Positions 34,792 to 43,543 of a stretch of 64,000 nucleotides of DNA are shown one piece after another. This stretch comes from Terriglobales bacterium (GTDB taxonomy: Bacteria; Acidobacteriota; Terriglobia; Terriglobales; Acidobacteriaceae): NCBI GenBank assembly GCA_025936825.1, contig JAICSO010000001.1, positions 992,001-1,056,000 of the forward strand. Direction: 5' to 3'. A program made the position numbers and the translations under genes. The notes beneath the pieces are model-generated. The model worked only from the letters and a program-made list of their open reading frames with translations. It did no database searches and was not told the origin of the DNA. The first letter of the stretch is position 1; each line of letters opens with the position of its first letter.

Positions 34792-34899
34792 CTACCGTTT
34801 GGTGCGGCGGACAGCTTTCTGCATGTGCTGTTCTTCGCTGGAGACTGCCAGGTACAGCACCACAAACCCACTCAACACGACGGCAATGGCTAACAACAT
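34792..34899 (-). CDS. Possible 35-residue single-pass membrane protein
   Basis: An ATG-initiated minus-strand frame of 35 codons plus stop encodes a hydrophobic helix (LLAIAVVLSGFVVLYLAV) followed by a strongly basic tail (QKAVRRTKR), an N-out or positive-inside pattern typical of small membrane proteins. The ribosome-binding site is weak (TAGG). It is the only protein-like stretch in the 627-base gap between the pump and the aldolase gene; the rest of that gap shows only a hairpin AACTCTAG / CTAGAGTT at 34920-34942. Confidence 0.35.
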   Translation of the reverse strand: MLLAIAVVLSGFVVLYLAVSSEEQHMQKAVRRTKR

Positions 34900-35058
34900 A
34901 GAGTACCTACAATGAATTGAACTCTAGTCTCGTCCTAGAGTTGCTTCAACGTAACGAAAGTGTTCAGTACCCAAGAAGGTAACTAATGCGTCGGCTCGTG
35001 GAATGTCCGCGGCATCATCTCGGCTGCGCGGCCTTCGGTTCTGCTAAATTGTTGAGCC

Positions 35059-36090
35059 ATGAAGCCTTCCCGCAGCTTCGCCAGCGACAACAATGCCGGG
35101 GTGCATCCCGAGGTTCTGAAATCCCTCGCCGCCGTCAACGAAGGCCACGTGGTCGGCTACGGCGACGACCCCTACACCGCATCCGCCGAAAGCCTCTTCA
35201 GACGCCACTTTGGCGCGGATATCGCCGTTTTCTTCGTGTTTAACGGAACCGCGGCCAACTGCCTCAGCCTGAAGGCGCTTACCAAGACCTACGAAGCCGT
35301 GATTTGCGCCGAGGCAGCCCATATCTATGTGGATGAATGCGGCGCCCCGGAAAAAATGACGGGCTGCAAGCTGATTCCGCTCCCCACGCGCGACGGCAAG
35401 TTGACGGTCGACGCTGTTCGCAAGGCTTATCACGGCATCGGCGACCAGCACCATGTGCAACCGCGCGTTATTTCAATTACGCAGGCGACAGAAGTGGGCA
35501 CTGTCTATCGGCCGAATGAGATCAAGGCGCTTGCCGAGTTCGCCCACGAGCGCCAAATGTTCCTTCACGTCGATGGCGCTCGGATTGGTAACGCAGCGGC
35601 CTCTTTGGGCAAAGGTCTTCGTGAATGCACGCGGGATGTCGGTGTCGACGTTCTGTCGTTCGGCGCGACCAAGAACGGCGGCATGGGTGCCGAGGCAGTG
35701 ATCTTCTTCAATCCGGATCTCGCCAAGGAGTTCAAGTTTTACCGCAAGCAGGGCATGCAACTCGCCTCCAAGATGCGCTACCTTGCTGCCCAGTTCGAGG
35801 CACTGTTCAAGGATGACCTGTGGCTCAAAAACGCACGGCACTCCAATCGCATGGCGCAATTGCTGAAGCGCGAATTGAGCGATGTGCCGGATGTGAGGAT
35901 CGTCTATCCCGTCGAGGCGAACGGTGTTTTTGCGCGTATTCCGTCTCGCTCCATCCCCAAACTGCTGAAACGCTACTTCTTCTACCCGTGGGACATTGAG
36001 CAGTCGGTGGTCCGTTGGATGTGCTCCTGGGACACTACCGAAGATGATGTGAAGAAGTTCGTCGATTTTGTGCGCCGCACCCTGGCTTAG
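35059..36090 (+). CDS. ltaE: L-threonine aldolase family PLP enzyme
   Basis: A 343-residue fold-type I PLP enzyme of the threonine aldolase/beta-eliminating lyase family, cleaving L-threonine or allo-threonine to glycine and acetaldehyde. Motifs: SDNNAGVHPEVL at the N-terminus, FVFNGTAANCLSLKAL (PLP phosphate loop), LHVDGARIGNAAA (Asp pairing with the pyridine nitrogen) and SFGATKNGGMGAEAV (Schiff-base lysine). A TAAATT hexamer lies 8 bases before the ATG and there is no Shine-Dalgarno, so the mRNA may be leaderless. Glycine formed here would meet serine hydroxymethyltransferase encoded at 41.3 kb. Confidence 0.92.
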   Translation: MKPSRSFASDNNAGVHPEVLKSLAAVNEGHVVGYGDDPYTASAESLFRRHFGADIAVFFVFNGTAANCLSLKALTKTYEAVICAEAAHIYVDECGAPEKMTGCKLIPLPTRDGKLTVDAVRKAYHGIGDQHHVQPRVISITQATEVGTVYRPNEIKALAEFAHERQMFLHVDGARIGNAAASLGKGLRECTRDVGVDVLSFGATKNGGMGAEAVIFFNPDLAKEFKFYRKQGMQLASKMRYLAAQFEALFKDDLWLKNARHSNRMAQLLKRELSDVPDVRIVYPVEANGVFARIPSRSIPKLLKRYFFYPWDIEQSVVRWMCSWDTTEDDVKKFVDFVRRTLA

Positions 36091-36091
36091 T

Positions 36092-36138
36092 GTGGGGACA
36101 GCCGCCCTCGGTGTCCTGGTCGAGCGAAGCTCGACGGC
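36092..36138 (+). repeat. 47-base 3'-flank repeat, copy 2
   Basis: It begins 2 bases after the aldolase stop codon: GTGGGGAC, a variable 17-base middle, then the stem GTCGAGC-GAA-GCTCGAC plus GGC. It has the same length and gene-relative orientation as the copy after ppdK (3591-3637). Confidence 0.6.
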
Positions 36139-36139
36139 C

Positions 36140-36523
36140 TTAGCTTACCGCCGACGCAGGCTGTTCCGCGACGAGGTATTCCAAGGCTTCCTCGCGGGTA
36201 TTGAATGTCGGCAGCGTCCGCCGTGAGAAATTCTTGATGTTGTCGTAGAACACCTTCGGCAGCGCTTCCACTCCGACCCACGCCGAACGCTTTAAGTGCG
36301 GCTGATCATAGGCTGTCGCCTCTTTCAGCGCCGTGAGTGCATTCTTGTCGACCTTGGCGCCGCTGAAGTCGCCCAGCAGAAGTAAAGAACCCTTCGGCTC
36401 TGGAGCAGTGTACGACGGCACCAGCCGTGCCGCGTTCGCAACTTCCTCGGCGGAGCAGTTTGACAGATCTACCAGCAGGATTCGCTGTCCTTTATGAGTG
36501 ATGAACCGGATTCGCTCTTCCAT
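36140..36523 (-). CDS. STAS/SpoIIAA-like domain protein
   Basis: A 127-residue protein with the alternating strand-helix pattern of the SpoIIAA-like (STAS-like) group: RIRFITHKGQRILLVDLSNC, a helix with EEVANAARLVPSY, then SLLLLGDFSGAKVDKNALTALK and a final KNFSRRTLPTFNTREEALEYL. No phosphorylatable Ser of the SpoIIAA type can be placed with confidence. The start has GGGAGAA upstream. It converges on the aldolase gene and has no partner kinase or phosphatase nearby, so its role is open. Confidence 0.7.
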   Translation of the reverse strand: MEERIRFITHKGQRILLVDLSNCSAEEVANAARLVPSYTAPEPKGSLLLLGDFSGAKVDKNALTALKEATAYDQPHLKRSAWVGVEALPKVFYDNIKNFSRRTLPTFNTREEALEYLVAEQPASAVS

Positions 36524-36768
36524 AGGAGTTCTCCCGCGAATGGACTCGAGCGAGGATGGTCTGGAACGAAATCTGGTCTCGTCCCCGCACTATGGAGGAA
36601 CAAAATACTGCTATATAGGCGGAAAAGCAACAGGGTTATGGGTTTGTCCACTGCCGGCATGAAGGTCTTCGGCATAACGAGAATCTTCTAATTACCGTCG
36701 TTGTAATAATTTCGTAAGCTGTGCGCGTGATCACCGCGACTCGTCCTCATCCTCCCTAGGGTGATGAC

Positions 36769-38418
36769 ATGAACCTCCTCCATCCGAAGAAAAGTAGTGC
36801 ACGTGTTCTGTTGTCTTCCGTGTTCGGCCCCTACGCGCAAGACGATGAGTTCGGCAGCCGCAAGATTAACCCCATGGAGTTGTTCCACAACCAGGTGACG
36901 CGCGCGCAAGGCAGCTTCTCGCTGCGCATGTTCCACCGCTCCTGGGGAATCATGATGATTCAAGCCAACATCGCCGCACCGTGTACCGTCCTTGATTTCC
37001 CCACTCGCGAGGCGTTCGCAAGAGAGCTGGCCGAGTATCAGTACGACGTAGTCGGAATTTCGTCCATCATCATCAACGTTCGGAAGGTTCGCGAGATGTG
37101 CCGCATGGTCCGAGAGCTGTCGCCGCAATCGGTGATCGTGGTCGGTGGCCACGTTGCGGCTATCCCCGGCCTGGAAAAGATGATCGACGCTGACCACATT
37201 GTGCGCGGCGAGGGCATCTCGTGGATGCGGCGTTATCTTGGCGAAGACGAACATGCGCCAATCAAGCATCCTGCCATCGTTTCTGGCCTGCACACGCGTG
37301 TCATGGGTTTGAGGCTGCCGGAACGCAAAGGCGAGACCGCCGCCACGCTGATCCCTTCCGTCGGCTGCCCTATGGGTTGCAACTTCTGCACAACCTCGGC
37401 CTTTTTTGGCGGCAAGGGCAAGTTCGTGAATTTCTATGACACCGGCGACGAACTGTTCGACGTAATGTGCCAGATCGAAGCCGAACTCGGCGTGCACTCC
37501 TTCTTCATCATGGACGAGAATTTTCTTTTGCACCGCGAACGTGCACTGCGCCTGCTGGCGCGCATGAACGAAGCAGGGAAGAGCTGGGAGTTTTCAGTTT
37601 TTTCTTCCGCCAACGCGATTCGAAAGTACACCATGCAGGAATTGGTGGAACTCGGCGTCTCCTGGATATGGATGGGACTGGAGTCCCCGAAATCGGGGTA
37701 CAGCAAGCTGAAGGGTGCAGATATTGCCACGCTGACACACGAATTGCGCGCCCACGGCATCCGCGTGCAGGGTTCGACAATCATCGGCCTGGAACATCAC
37801 ACGCCGGCCAACATCTCGGAGGAGATTGAACATGCGGTCGGCTACGACACCGATTTTCATCAATTCATGCTCTATACTCCCGTGCCGGGGACGCCGTTGT
37901 ATCAACAGATGAGCGAAGAGGGCCGCATGTTAAGCGGCGTCGACCTGGCCGACATTCACGGCCAGTACAAATTCAATTTCAAACATGCCGCGATCTCGCG
38001 CGATGATTCCAAGCGTTTCCTCGATTTCGCCTTCTGGCGCGATTTCGAGCGCAATGGGCCAAGCCTCTACCGCATGTGCCAGACCATGCTGCAGGGCTGG
38101 AAGCGGTACAAGGATCATCCCGACGCCCGCGTTCGCGAACGCTTCGAGCGTCACCGAAAAGCGCTGGGCAGCGCCTACAACGCGGCACTTTGGGCGATGG
38201 AGCGCGATTTTAGGAAGATCAACGAAACCGTGAGCGAGAACATCCACGTCTTGCGGGAGCAGATTAAGAAGGAGTTTCCAGTTGTTTCGAGACTCTCGAC
38301 CGCGGCACTCGGTCCGATCCTTCTCTGGTCCGCCCGCCGCGAAGAGAAGCGGTTGGCCAAGGGGAAGACCTACGAGCCACCCACATTCATCGAGAGAACG
38401 AACTGGGTTTTTGAGTAA
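36769..38418 (+). CDS. B12-binding domain radical SAM protein
   Basis: A 549-residue enzyme. An N-terminal cobalamin-binding-like Rossmann domain (VVGISSIIINVRKVREM, VIVVGGHVAAIPGLEKMID, HIVRGEG; no canonical DxHxxG) is followed by a radical SAM TIM barrel with the cluster motif C-x3-C-x2-C in SVGCPMGCNFCTTSAFFGG. Later blocks are FFIMDENFLLHRERALRL, WIWMGLESPKSGYSKLKG and VQGSTIIGLEHHTP. A long C-terminal helical region (about 400-549) is extra. Such proteins are often methylases or lipid/natural-product modifying enzymes; the substrate is not identified. The next gene downstream is an ABHD18-like hydrolase, 130 bases away. Confidence 0.88.
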   Translation: MNLLHPKKSSARVLLSSVFGPYAQDDEFGSRKINPMELFHNQVTRAQGSFSLRMFHRSWGIMMIQANIAAPCTVLDFPTREAFARELAEYQYDVVGISSIIINVRKVREMCRMVRELSPQSVIVVGGHVAAIPGLEKMIDADHIVRGEGISWMRRYLGEDEHAPIKHPAIVSGLHTRVMGLRLPERKGETAATLIPSVGCPMGCNFCTTSAFFGGKGKFVNFYDTGDELFDVMCQIEAELGVHSFFIMDENFLLHRERALRLLARMNEAGKSWEFSVFSSANAIRKYTMQELVELGVSWIWMGLESPKSGYSKLKGADIATLTHELRAHGIRVQGSTIIGLEHHTPANISEEIEHAVGYDTDFHQFMLYTPVPGTPLYQQMSEEGRMLSGVDLADIHGQYKFNFKHAAISRDDSKRFLDFAFWRDFERNGPSLYRMCQTMLQGWKRYKDHPDARVRERFERHRKALGSAYNAALWAMERDFRKINETVSENIHVLREQIKKEFPVVSRLSTAALGPILLWSARREEKRLAKGKTYEPPTFIERTNWVFE

Positions 38419-38452
38419 CTCCCGTCGCCGAAATGGACTCAGTTCGCCCTCA

Positions 38453-38509
38453 CATTCAGCCCCTTCTCGTCGCCTTTTGGGGCTGAATGCTGACGGCTGA
38501 GTGCTGAAT
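38453..38509. repeat. Inverted repeat with heptanucleotide array
   Basis: CATTCAGCCCC (38453-38463) and GGGGCTGAATG (38479-38489) are exact inverted copies. The right arm merges into four degenerate 7-base units of the GCTGAAT type (38482-38509), ending 40 bases before the hydrolase start codon. It may end the radical SAM transcript or lie in the next leader. Confidence 0.6.
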
Positions 38510-38548
38510 GCTCTAGCCGTCGAGTCTTCCGCTGCTATCCTAGAGACA

Positions 38549-39700
38549 ATGCGTACCCTCTACTCGCGTTGGATGTACAACTGGGAAACCCGTCTTACTA
38601 AGGTAGACAACAATCGTGTGGTCCGCCCATTGGAGTGGGGAATTGAGTTCACGCGTGAGTGGCCGTGCCGCAACGGGTTCATGTTACCCCAGACCGCGTC
38701 CGAGTGTGAGCACTATCTTAGCGAGTACAATTCGCGCGCTGTTGCCAACAGCGATGAATTCTTTTCATACAAGAAACCGGGTGATTTCCGCCTGGAGCGC
38801 CGTGAAATCCAGGTTTTCAGCACACGCGAGGTTCCGGAACCAAAGCTGGAGGAGAAGGTGCGCGGGACTTACGGCGAGTTTCTCCGGTTCACCTCACCCG
38901 CACGAACGCCCTATCCCGAGAACAACCTGGCAAACGCGCGCTGGTTTCCCGCGAAAAAAGGGAAGAGCGCGATCGTGCTTCTGCCGCAGTGGAACTCCGA
39001 CGCGCTGAGTCACAATGCCCTTTGCCCCACGTTGAACCGGCTTGGGATCTCGGTTCTGCGGCTGAGCATGCCTTACCACGACATCCGCCGCCCTGCAGAA
39101 ATTCAGCGTGCCGATTATGCGGTCTCCGCGAACATCGGCCGCACGCTCGATGCGACACGCCAGGGAGTGCTCGACATCCGCTGTTGCCTCGACTGGCTGC
39201 AGGACCAGGGCTACACGAAACTGGGGATTCTAGGCACGAGCCTTGGATCTTGCTATGCCTTCCTCGCGGCGGCCCATGACCCGCGAATCGAAGTCGCTGC
39301 ATTTAATCACGCGTCAACCTATTTCGCGGATGTCGTTTGGCATGGGCAGTCAACGCGCCACATCCGCGAGGGACTCGAACCGGAGATCACGCTGGAGCGC
39401 CTGCGGGGCATGTGGACGGCGATTAGCCCAATGTCGTACTTCAACCAATTTGCGCGCTTCAAACGGAAATCGCTGCTCATATATGCAACTTACGATCTGA
39501 CGTTCTTGCCGGAGTTTTCGCGACAAGTTGTCGAGCAATTTGAGGCGCATGGGATTGATCACAAAGTTGCCGTGCTTCCGTGTGGCCATTACTCAACCGG
39601 AGAAACGCCTTACAAGTACATGGACGCATACTATCTGTGCTCCTTTTTGGGGAAGACGTTCAAGAGCATTCACACGCGAGCGACGAGCCGTCAGCGGTGA
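38549..39700 (+). CDS. ABHD18-like alpha/beta hydrolase
   Basis: A 383-residue hydrolase of the ABHD18/DUF2048-type family. The core has IVLLPQWNSDALSHNALCP (oxyanion region), the nucleophile elbow GILGTSLGSCYAFLAAA, a possible acid in YATYDLTFLPEFS and the histidine in LPCGHYSTGETPY. Residues 1-120 are an N-terminal extension with no recognised motif. The start at 38549 is preceded by a TATCCT hexamer at 38536-38541 and no Shine-Dalgarno, so the mRNA may be leaderless; the longer frame from 38501 is not supported. It lies between a radical SAM gene and a GNAT gene on the same strand. Confidence 0.82.
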   Translation: MRTLYSRWMYNWETRLTKVDNNRVVRPLEWGIEFTREWPCRNGFMLPQTASECEHYLSEYNSRAVANSDEFFSYKKPGDFRLERREIQVFSTREVPEPKLEEKVRGTYGEFLRFTSPARTPYPENNLANARWFPAKKGKSAIVLLPQWNSDALSHNALCPTLNRLGISVLRLSMPYHDIRRPAEIQRADYAVSANIGRTLDATRQGVLDIRCCLDWLQDQGYTKLGILGTSLGSCYAFLAAAHDPRIEVAAFNHASTYFADVVWHGQSTRHIREGLEPEITLERLRGMWTAISPMSYFNQFARFKRKSLLIYATYDLTFLPEFSRQVVEQFEAHGIDHKVAVLPCGHYSTGETPYKYMDAYYLCSFLGKTFKSIHTRATSRQR

Positions 39701-39794
39701 GCAGTGACCTGCGAAAGACAGCCGCTTCGCAATCCAAAGCCTTAGCAACATGCAGCTTTGCACACAGCTCATTGCTTGTTGCTCATGCTCAACT
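39690..39794. repeat. Inverted pair of heptanucleotide arrays before the GNAT gene
   Basis: Bases 39690-39717 read as four 7-base units of the GTGAGCA type, starting inside the last codons of the hydrolase gene. Bases 39767-39794 read as four units of the inverted GCTCATN type, which run up to the ATG of the acetyltransferase gene at 39796. Confidence 0.55.
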
Positions 39795-39795
39795 C

Positions 39796-40245
39796 ATGAC
39801 TCACCCTAACCATCGCCGCGGCGATTTCCTTGTTACCACCGATCCCGCTCGTCTGAATATTCAGTTCATCCACGGATATCTCACGCGCTCTTATTGGTCT
39901 GAGGGCGTTTCGCGTGAAATCGTCGAGCGAGGAATCGCGAACTCGCTGTGCTTCGGCGTATATGAAGGTGTCCAGCAGGTCGGTTTTGCGCGCGTGATCA
40001 CCGATTACGCTACCTTCGCCTATCTAGCCGACGTCTTCATCATCGAATCACATCGCGGCAAGGGTCTCTCCAAATTCCTCATGGAATGCATCGTCAATGA
40101 TTCACGGCTGCAGGGACTCCGCCGATGGATTCTTGGTACCCGCGACGCGCACGGCCTGTACGCCAAATACGGTTTTGAGCCGCTTGCCAAGGCCGACCGG
40201 TTCATGGAGATCCATGATCCGGATGTGTATAAGCGTTCCCGATGA
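39796..40245 (+). CDS. GNAT family N-acetyltransferase
   Basis: A 149-residue acyl-CoA acetyltransferase. The GNAT fold is seen as FGVYEGVQQVGFARVITDYATFAYLADVFI, then the CoA-binding turn HRGKGLSKFLMECIV, and the C-terminal block RRWILGTRDAHGLYAKYGFEPL. The length and motif order fit the small AttT-like GNATs acting on amino acids or small amines. The ATG at 39796 gives the normal length; the frame upstream runs into the repeat array. Its stop codon overlaps the next start by four bases (ATGA). Confidence 0.9.
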   Translation: MTHPNHRRGDFLVTTDPARLNIQFIHGYLTRSYWSEGVSREIVERGIANSLCFGVYEGVQQVGFARVITDYATFAYLADVFIIESHRGKGLSKFLMECIVNDSRLQGLRRWILGTRDAHGLYAKYGFEPLAKADRFMEIHDPDVYKRSR

Positions 40246-40712
40246 AACACGCCCTGCTCATCCTTTCCTTGTGTGCCGTAGTCGCGGCGCAAGACCCAAA
40301 CGCCAAACGCGACGCCAAGCTCATCGCTGCCGCAAAGGAAGCCTCCGCTCATGAGCTAGACAATGCGCTCCCAAAGCTCTCATTTGAGAAGTGGATCGAG
40401 AAGCAGTCCGGCCCTGATGCGAAATATCATTGGGAGGTCAACGATTGCGGTGAGCAGTCCGGCAACCTCAACGACACTGGGCCCGTCCCTCTTTGCGTTG
40501 AAGTTGATTCAACCCTGAAAGACGGCCGCGAAGTCGTCGTCTTCGTTGCTGACGATAGCCCTGAAGACGCCAAGAAGGGCAATCCTCCCGGCTGGAAAAT
40601 CTTCTTTGCACAGCTGACAACTTCACATGAGAAAATCACCCTACGGCGTCTCAGCGACTTGCCAGCCGCGCTGATCAAGACGCATCAACTCCATCCAGAA
40701 GTCGCGAATTAG
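40242..40712 (+). CDS. Exported protein of unknown function, coupled to the GNAT gene
   Basis: A 156-residue protein with a short signal peptide (ALLILSLCAVVAAQ). The mature part contains a helix (AKLIAAAKEASAHELDNAL), a beta region with two cysteines (NDCGEQSGNL and VPLCVEVDS) likely to form a disulfide, and KIFFAQLTTSHEKITLRRL. No family recognised. It overlaps the GNAT gene by ATGA, so it is translated from the same mRNA. Confidence 0.7.
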   Translation: MKHALLILSLCAVVAAQDPNAKRDAKLIAAAKEASAHELDNALPKLSFEKWIEKQSGPDAKYHWEVNDCGEQSGNLNDTGPVPLCVEVDSTLKDGREVVVFVADDSPEDAKKGNPPGWKIFFAQLTTSHEKITLRRLSDLPAALIKTHQLHPEVAN

Positions 40713-40724
40713 CGCGATGGATGG

Positions 40725-41210
40725 GTGGAAAACTCGGCAACAAGGTTGCGAACTTACACGCGTATGAGATTCCAGCGTTCGAAACGCATCGGCTCCCTAC
40801 TACGTCCTGGTCTGCAGGCCGGACTCTATGGCGTAATCGTTTTCGCCTTGCTCTTGATCGCCGATGAGATCTCGGTTCACTACGGATTGCGTGAATCCCA
40901 ACGCATCATCGACGATTTTATCGGTGCTGCAATCGCCGGCTTCTTGATTTATAGGCACGAGCGCCATCGTTCTCGAGTATTGCGGGAAAAGCTGCAAACG
41001 ATTGAGCTGATGAACCATCATGTACGCAATGCTCTACAGCCGATCGTGGATTCCGCCTATTTGCACGGCCACTCACAGCACATTGCGGTTATACGCCAGT
41101 CGGTCAAGAGGATTGATTGGGCATTACGCGAGATTCTGCCCGGTCACGTCATCGATGACTATGACGAACCCACGGACAGCCACAGCTCCAATGTGGATTC
41201 GGCCGCATAA
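40725..41210 (+). CDS. Membrane protein with a histidine-kinase-like H-box helix, no ATPase domain
   Basis: A 161-residue protein (147 from the alternative ATG at 40764). A transmembrane helix (GLYGVIVFALLLIADEI) and probably a second short one (DFIGAAIAGFLIY) precede a coiled-coil helix ending in ELMNHHVRNALQPIVDSAY, close to the HxxxN dimerisation/phosphoacceptor helix of sensor kinases. The protein ends after that helix and one more; no N, G1 or G2 box is present. It could be a decoy or truncated kinase, or an unrelated helical protein. It follows the exported protein gene by 12 bases. Confidence 0.65.
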   Translation: MENSATRLRTYTRMRFQRSKRIGSLLRPGLQAGLYGVIVFALLLIADEISVHYGLRESQRIIDDFIGAAIAGFLIYRHERHRSRVLREKLQTIELMNHHVRNALQPIVDSAYLHGHSQHIAVIRQSVKRIDWALREILPGHVIDDYDEPTDSHSSNVDSAA

Positions 41211-41258
41211 ATCGCCACTTCAGCAACTTAGGAAGCTACGGTAAACTTGGAAACTGCC

Positions 41259-42542
41259 ATGAATAACTCCAACATGCTCCGTCCCCTCTTCGAAGTTGAC
41301 GCCGACGTTGCTGCCGCCATAGACAACGAAACCCGCCGCCAGCATGAGGGCCTGGAGTTAATCGCGTCAGAAAACTTTGTCAGCGAAGCCGTGCTGGAAG
41401 CCATGGGCTCCGTGTTCACAAACAAATACGCGGAGGGCTACCCAGGGAAGCGCTATTACGGAGGTTGCGAGTTCGCCGACGTGGTTGAAAACCTCGCGCG
41501 CGATCGCGCGAAACAGCTTTTTGGCGCCGAACACGCCAACGTGCAGCCGCATGCTGGATCGCAAGCGAACATGGCGGCATACGCGGCCGTGATTCAGCCC
41601 GGTGACACGGTCCTTGGCTTGAATCTTGCACACGGCGGACATCTCACGCATGGACATCATCTGAATTTCTCCGGCAAGATGTACAAGATCGTTCCTTATG
41701 GCGTGACGAAGGAAACGGAGACCATCGACTACGACGATCTCGAGAAGATTGCCGAGCGCGAGCGTCCGAAACTGATCATTGGTGGCGGCAGTGCTTATCC
41801 GCGGATCATTGACTTTGCCCGCATGCGCCAGATTGCGGACAAAGTTGGCGCGCTCTACATCGTGGACATGGCCCACTTCGCCGGACTAGTCGCCGGTGGC
41901 GCACATCCCTCGCCGGTGCCGCACGCGCACATTGTTACCTCGACCACGCACAAGACCCTGCGCGGCCCGCGCGCCGGTATGATTCTCTCCAAGCAGGAGT
42001 TCGCCGCCGCTATCGACAAGGTTGTTTTTCCGGGCATGCAGGGCGGCCCGCTCGTCCACATCATCGCTGCCAAAGCCGTTTGCTTCCACGAGGCGCTGCA
42101 GCCGAGCTTCCGCGATTACGCCCGCCAGGTCGTGGCGAATGCCAAAGTGTTGGCTGAAACCTTGGCCGCCGAAGGCTTCCGCATCATCTCCGGAGGCACC
42201 GACACGCACCTCATGCTGGTCGATGTCTTCTCGAAGGGGATGCTGGGCAGCGAGGCGGAGAAGGCGCTGGGCGAAGCAGGAATCACGGTCAATAAGAACG
42301 CGATTCCGTTCGACACCAATCCTCCGCTGAAGCCGAGCGGTATCCGCATCGGATCTCCGGCCCTCACCACGCGCGGGATGAAAGAGAACGAAATGCGTCA
42401 GGTTGGCCGCTGGATCGCCGAAGCTCTGAACAACTGTACTGATGCCGCAGTCCTCAGCCGGATCCGTCGCCAAGTCGTAGAACTGGCGGATGCGTTCCCG
42501 CTGTACGCCGAGCGCCGGGAAAAAGCGCACGCAGAGGTGTAA
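41259..42542 (+). CDS. glyA: Serine hydroxymethyltransferase
   Basis: A 427-residue PLP enzyme converting serine and tetrahydrofolate to glycine and 5,10-methylene-tetrahydrofolate. Diagnostic blocks: [48 protein letters not shown] (PLP-pairing Asp) and [18 protein letters not shown] (Schiff-base lysine). Length is standard. The ATG at 41259 follows TAAACT at 41242-41247, a good -10 box, so the leader is very short. Threonine aldolase at 35 kb also feeds glycine, but the genes are not adjacent. Confidence 0.98.
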   Translation: MNNSNMLRPLFEVDADVAAAIDNETRRQHEGLELIASENFVSEAVLEAMGSVFTNKYAEGYPGKRYYGGCEFADVVENLARDRAKQLFGAEHANVQPHAGSQANMAAYAAVIQPGDTVLGLNLAHGGHLTHGHHLNFSGKMYKIVPYGVTKETETIDYDDLEKIAERERPKLIIGGGSAYPRIIDFARMRQIADKVGALYIVDMAHFAGLVAGGAHPSPVPHAHIVTSTTHKTLRGPRAGMILSKQEFAAAIDKVVFPGMQGGPLVHIIAAKAVCFHEALQPSFRDYARQVVANAKVLAETLAAEGFRIISGGTDTHLMLVDVFSKGMLGSEAEKALGEAGITVNKNAIPFDTNPPLKPSGIRIGSPALTTRGMKENEMRQVGRWIAEALNNCTDAAVLSRIRRQVVELADAFPLYAERREKAHAEV

Positions 42543-42573
42543 ACCGGCGCGCACACGAGGCGCTGGTTTCGAC
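42542..42573 (+). terminator. Hairpin after glyA
   Basis: AAACCGGCGC pairs with GCGCTGGTTT with one weak position and a 9-base loop, followed by TTTC. It overlaps the glyA stop codon by one base. Confidence 0.45.
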
Positions 42574-42628
42574 ATACGGTCCCGGATTTGTGTTGTGGCG
42601 ACCAGGTCCGCGCCGATCTTGAAAACAC

Positions 42629-43462
42629 ATGAAGCTCTATCGCAGAAGTGAAGGCGCGTTCGTCGAAGATGCGGGCAAGTTCTGTTTCCTTGCGCCGTTG
42701 CAATCAGCCGATGACTGGGACGCTCTACTCGGGGATCCGAACCTGCCCGACCGCGCGCGCTCTGCAATCGATGATGGTGCTCAATCCCACTTTGATCCCG
42801 CGACCATATTGGCTCCTGTCGGCAATCAGGAAATCTGGGCCGCGGGTGTCACCTATTACCGCAGCCGCACCGCCCGCATGGAAGAAAGCAAGGACGCCGG
42901 TGGGGGCAGCTTTTACGATCGCGTGTATGCCGCAGAACGTCCCGAGCTGTTTTTCAAAGCGACAGGCCGCCGCGTAGTCGATCCCGGCAAGCCGGTGCGC
43001 ATTCGCTCTGATGCGAAGTGGTCGGTACCGGAGCCCGAGCTGACCCTCGTCGTCAATCCTGCCGGCGCGATCATTGGCTGCACCATCGGCAACGACATGA
43101 GCTCTCGCGATATTGAGGGCGAAAATCCGCTCTATTTGCCGCAAGCCAAGGTTTACAACGGGAGTTGTGCGCTCGGCCCGTGCATCCTTCTCACATCCGA
43201 ACCATCGCGCGATACAGCTATCCGTCTGGAGATTCTGCGTAGCGGGAAGCAGACATTTTCGGCAGCAACAACTCTCAGGGAACTCAAACGCGAGCCCAAA
43301 GAATTGGTGAGCTTCCTCTATCGCGACAACAGCTTTCCGCAAGGCGCGTTCCTCATGACCGGCACCGGCATCGTTCCGGGAGATGACTTCACACTCCAGC
43401 ATGGAGATCTCATACGCATCTCCATCGATGGCATTGGCGTGCTGGAGAACCCTGTAGCCTGA
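42629..43462 (+). CDS. Fumarylacetoacetate hydrolase family protein, possibly a 2-dehydro-3-deoxy-arabinonate dehydratase
   Basis: A 277-residue FAH-family enzyme. The metal-binding acidic residues lie in [10 protein letters not shown] and [15 protein letters not shown], and the family core [12 protein letters not shown] is present near residue 70. The block [21 protein letters not shown] is characteristic of the 2-keto-3-deoxy-arabinonate (or xylonate) dehydratase branch rather than of true fumarylacetoacetases. It would then act in non-phosphorylative pentose breakdown. The assignment of substrate is inference; family membership is clear. No pentose genes adjoin it. Confidence 0.85.
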   Translation: MKLYRRSEGAFVEDAGKFCFLAPLQSADDWDALLGDPNLPDRARSAIDDGAQSHFDPATILAPVGNQEIWAAGVTYYRSRTARMEESKDAGGGSFYDRVYAAERPELFFKATGRRVVDPGKPVRIRSDAKWSVPEPELTLVVNPAGAIIGCTIGNDMSSRDIEGENPLYLPQAKVYNGSCALGPCILLTSEPSRDTAIRLEILRSGKQTFSAATTLRELKREPKELVSFLYRDNSFPQGAFLMTGTGIVPGDDFTLQHGDLIRISIDGIGVLENPVA

Positions 43463-43543
43463 ACATTTGAGCTCAACGTGGTTCGGTGTCCCTTTCAATC
43501 ACGCGTATGTTCGCGTGCGCCATAACTCTGTAAAATCTCCTCA

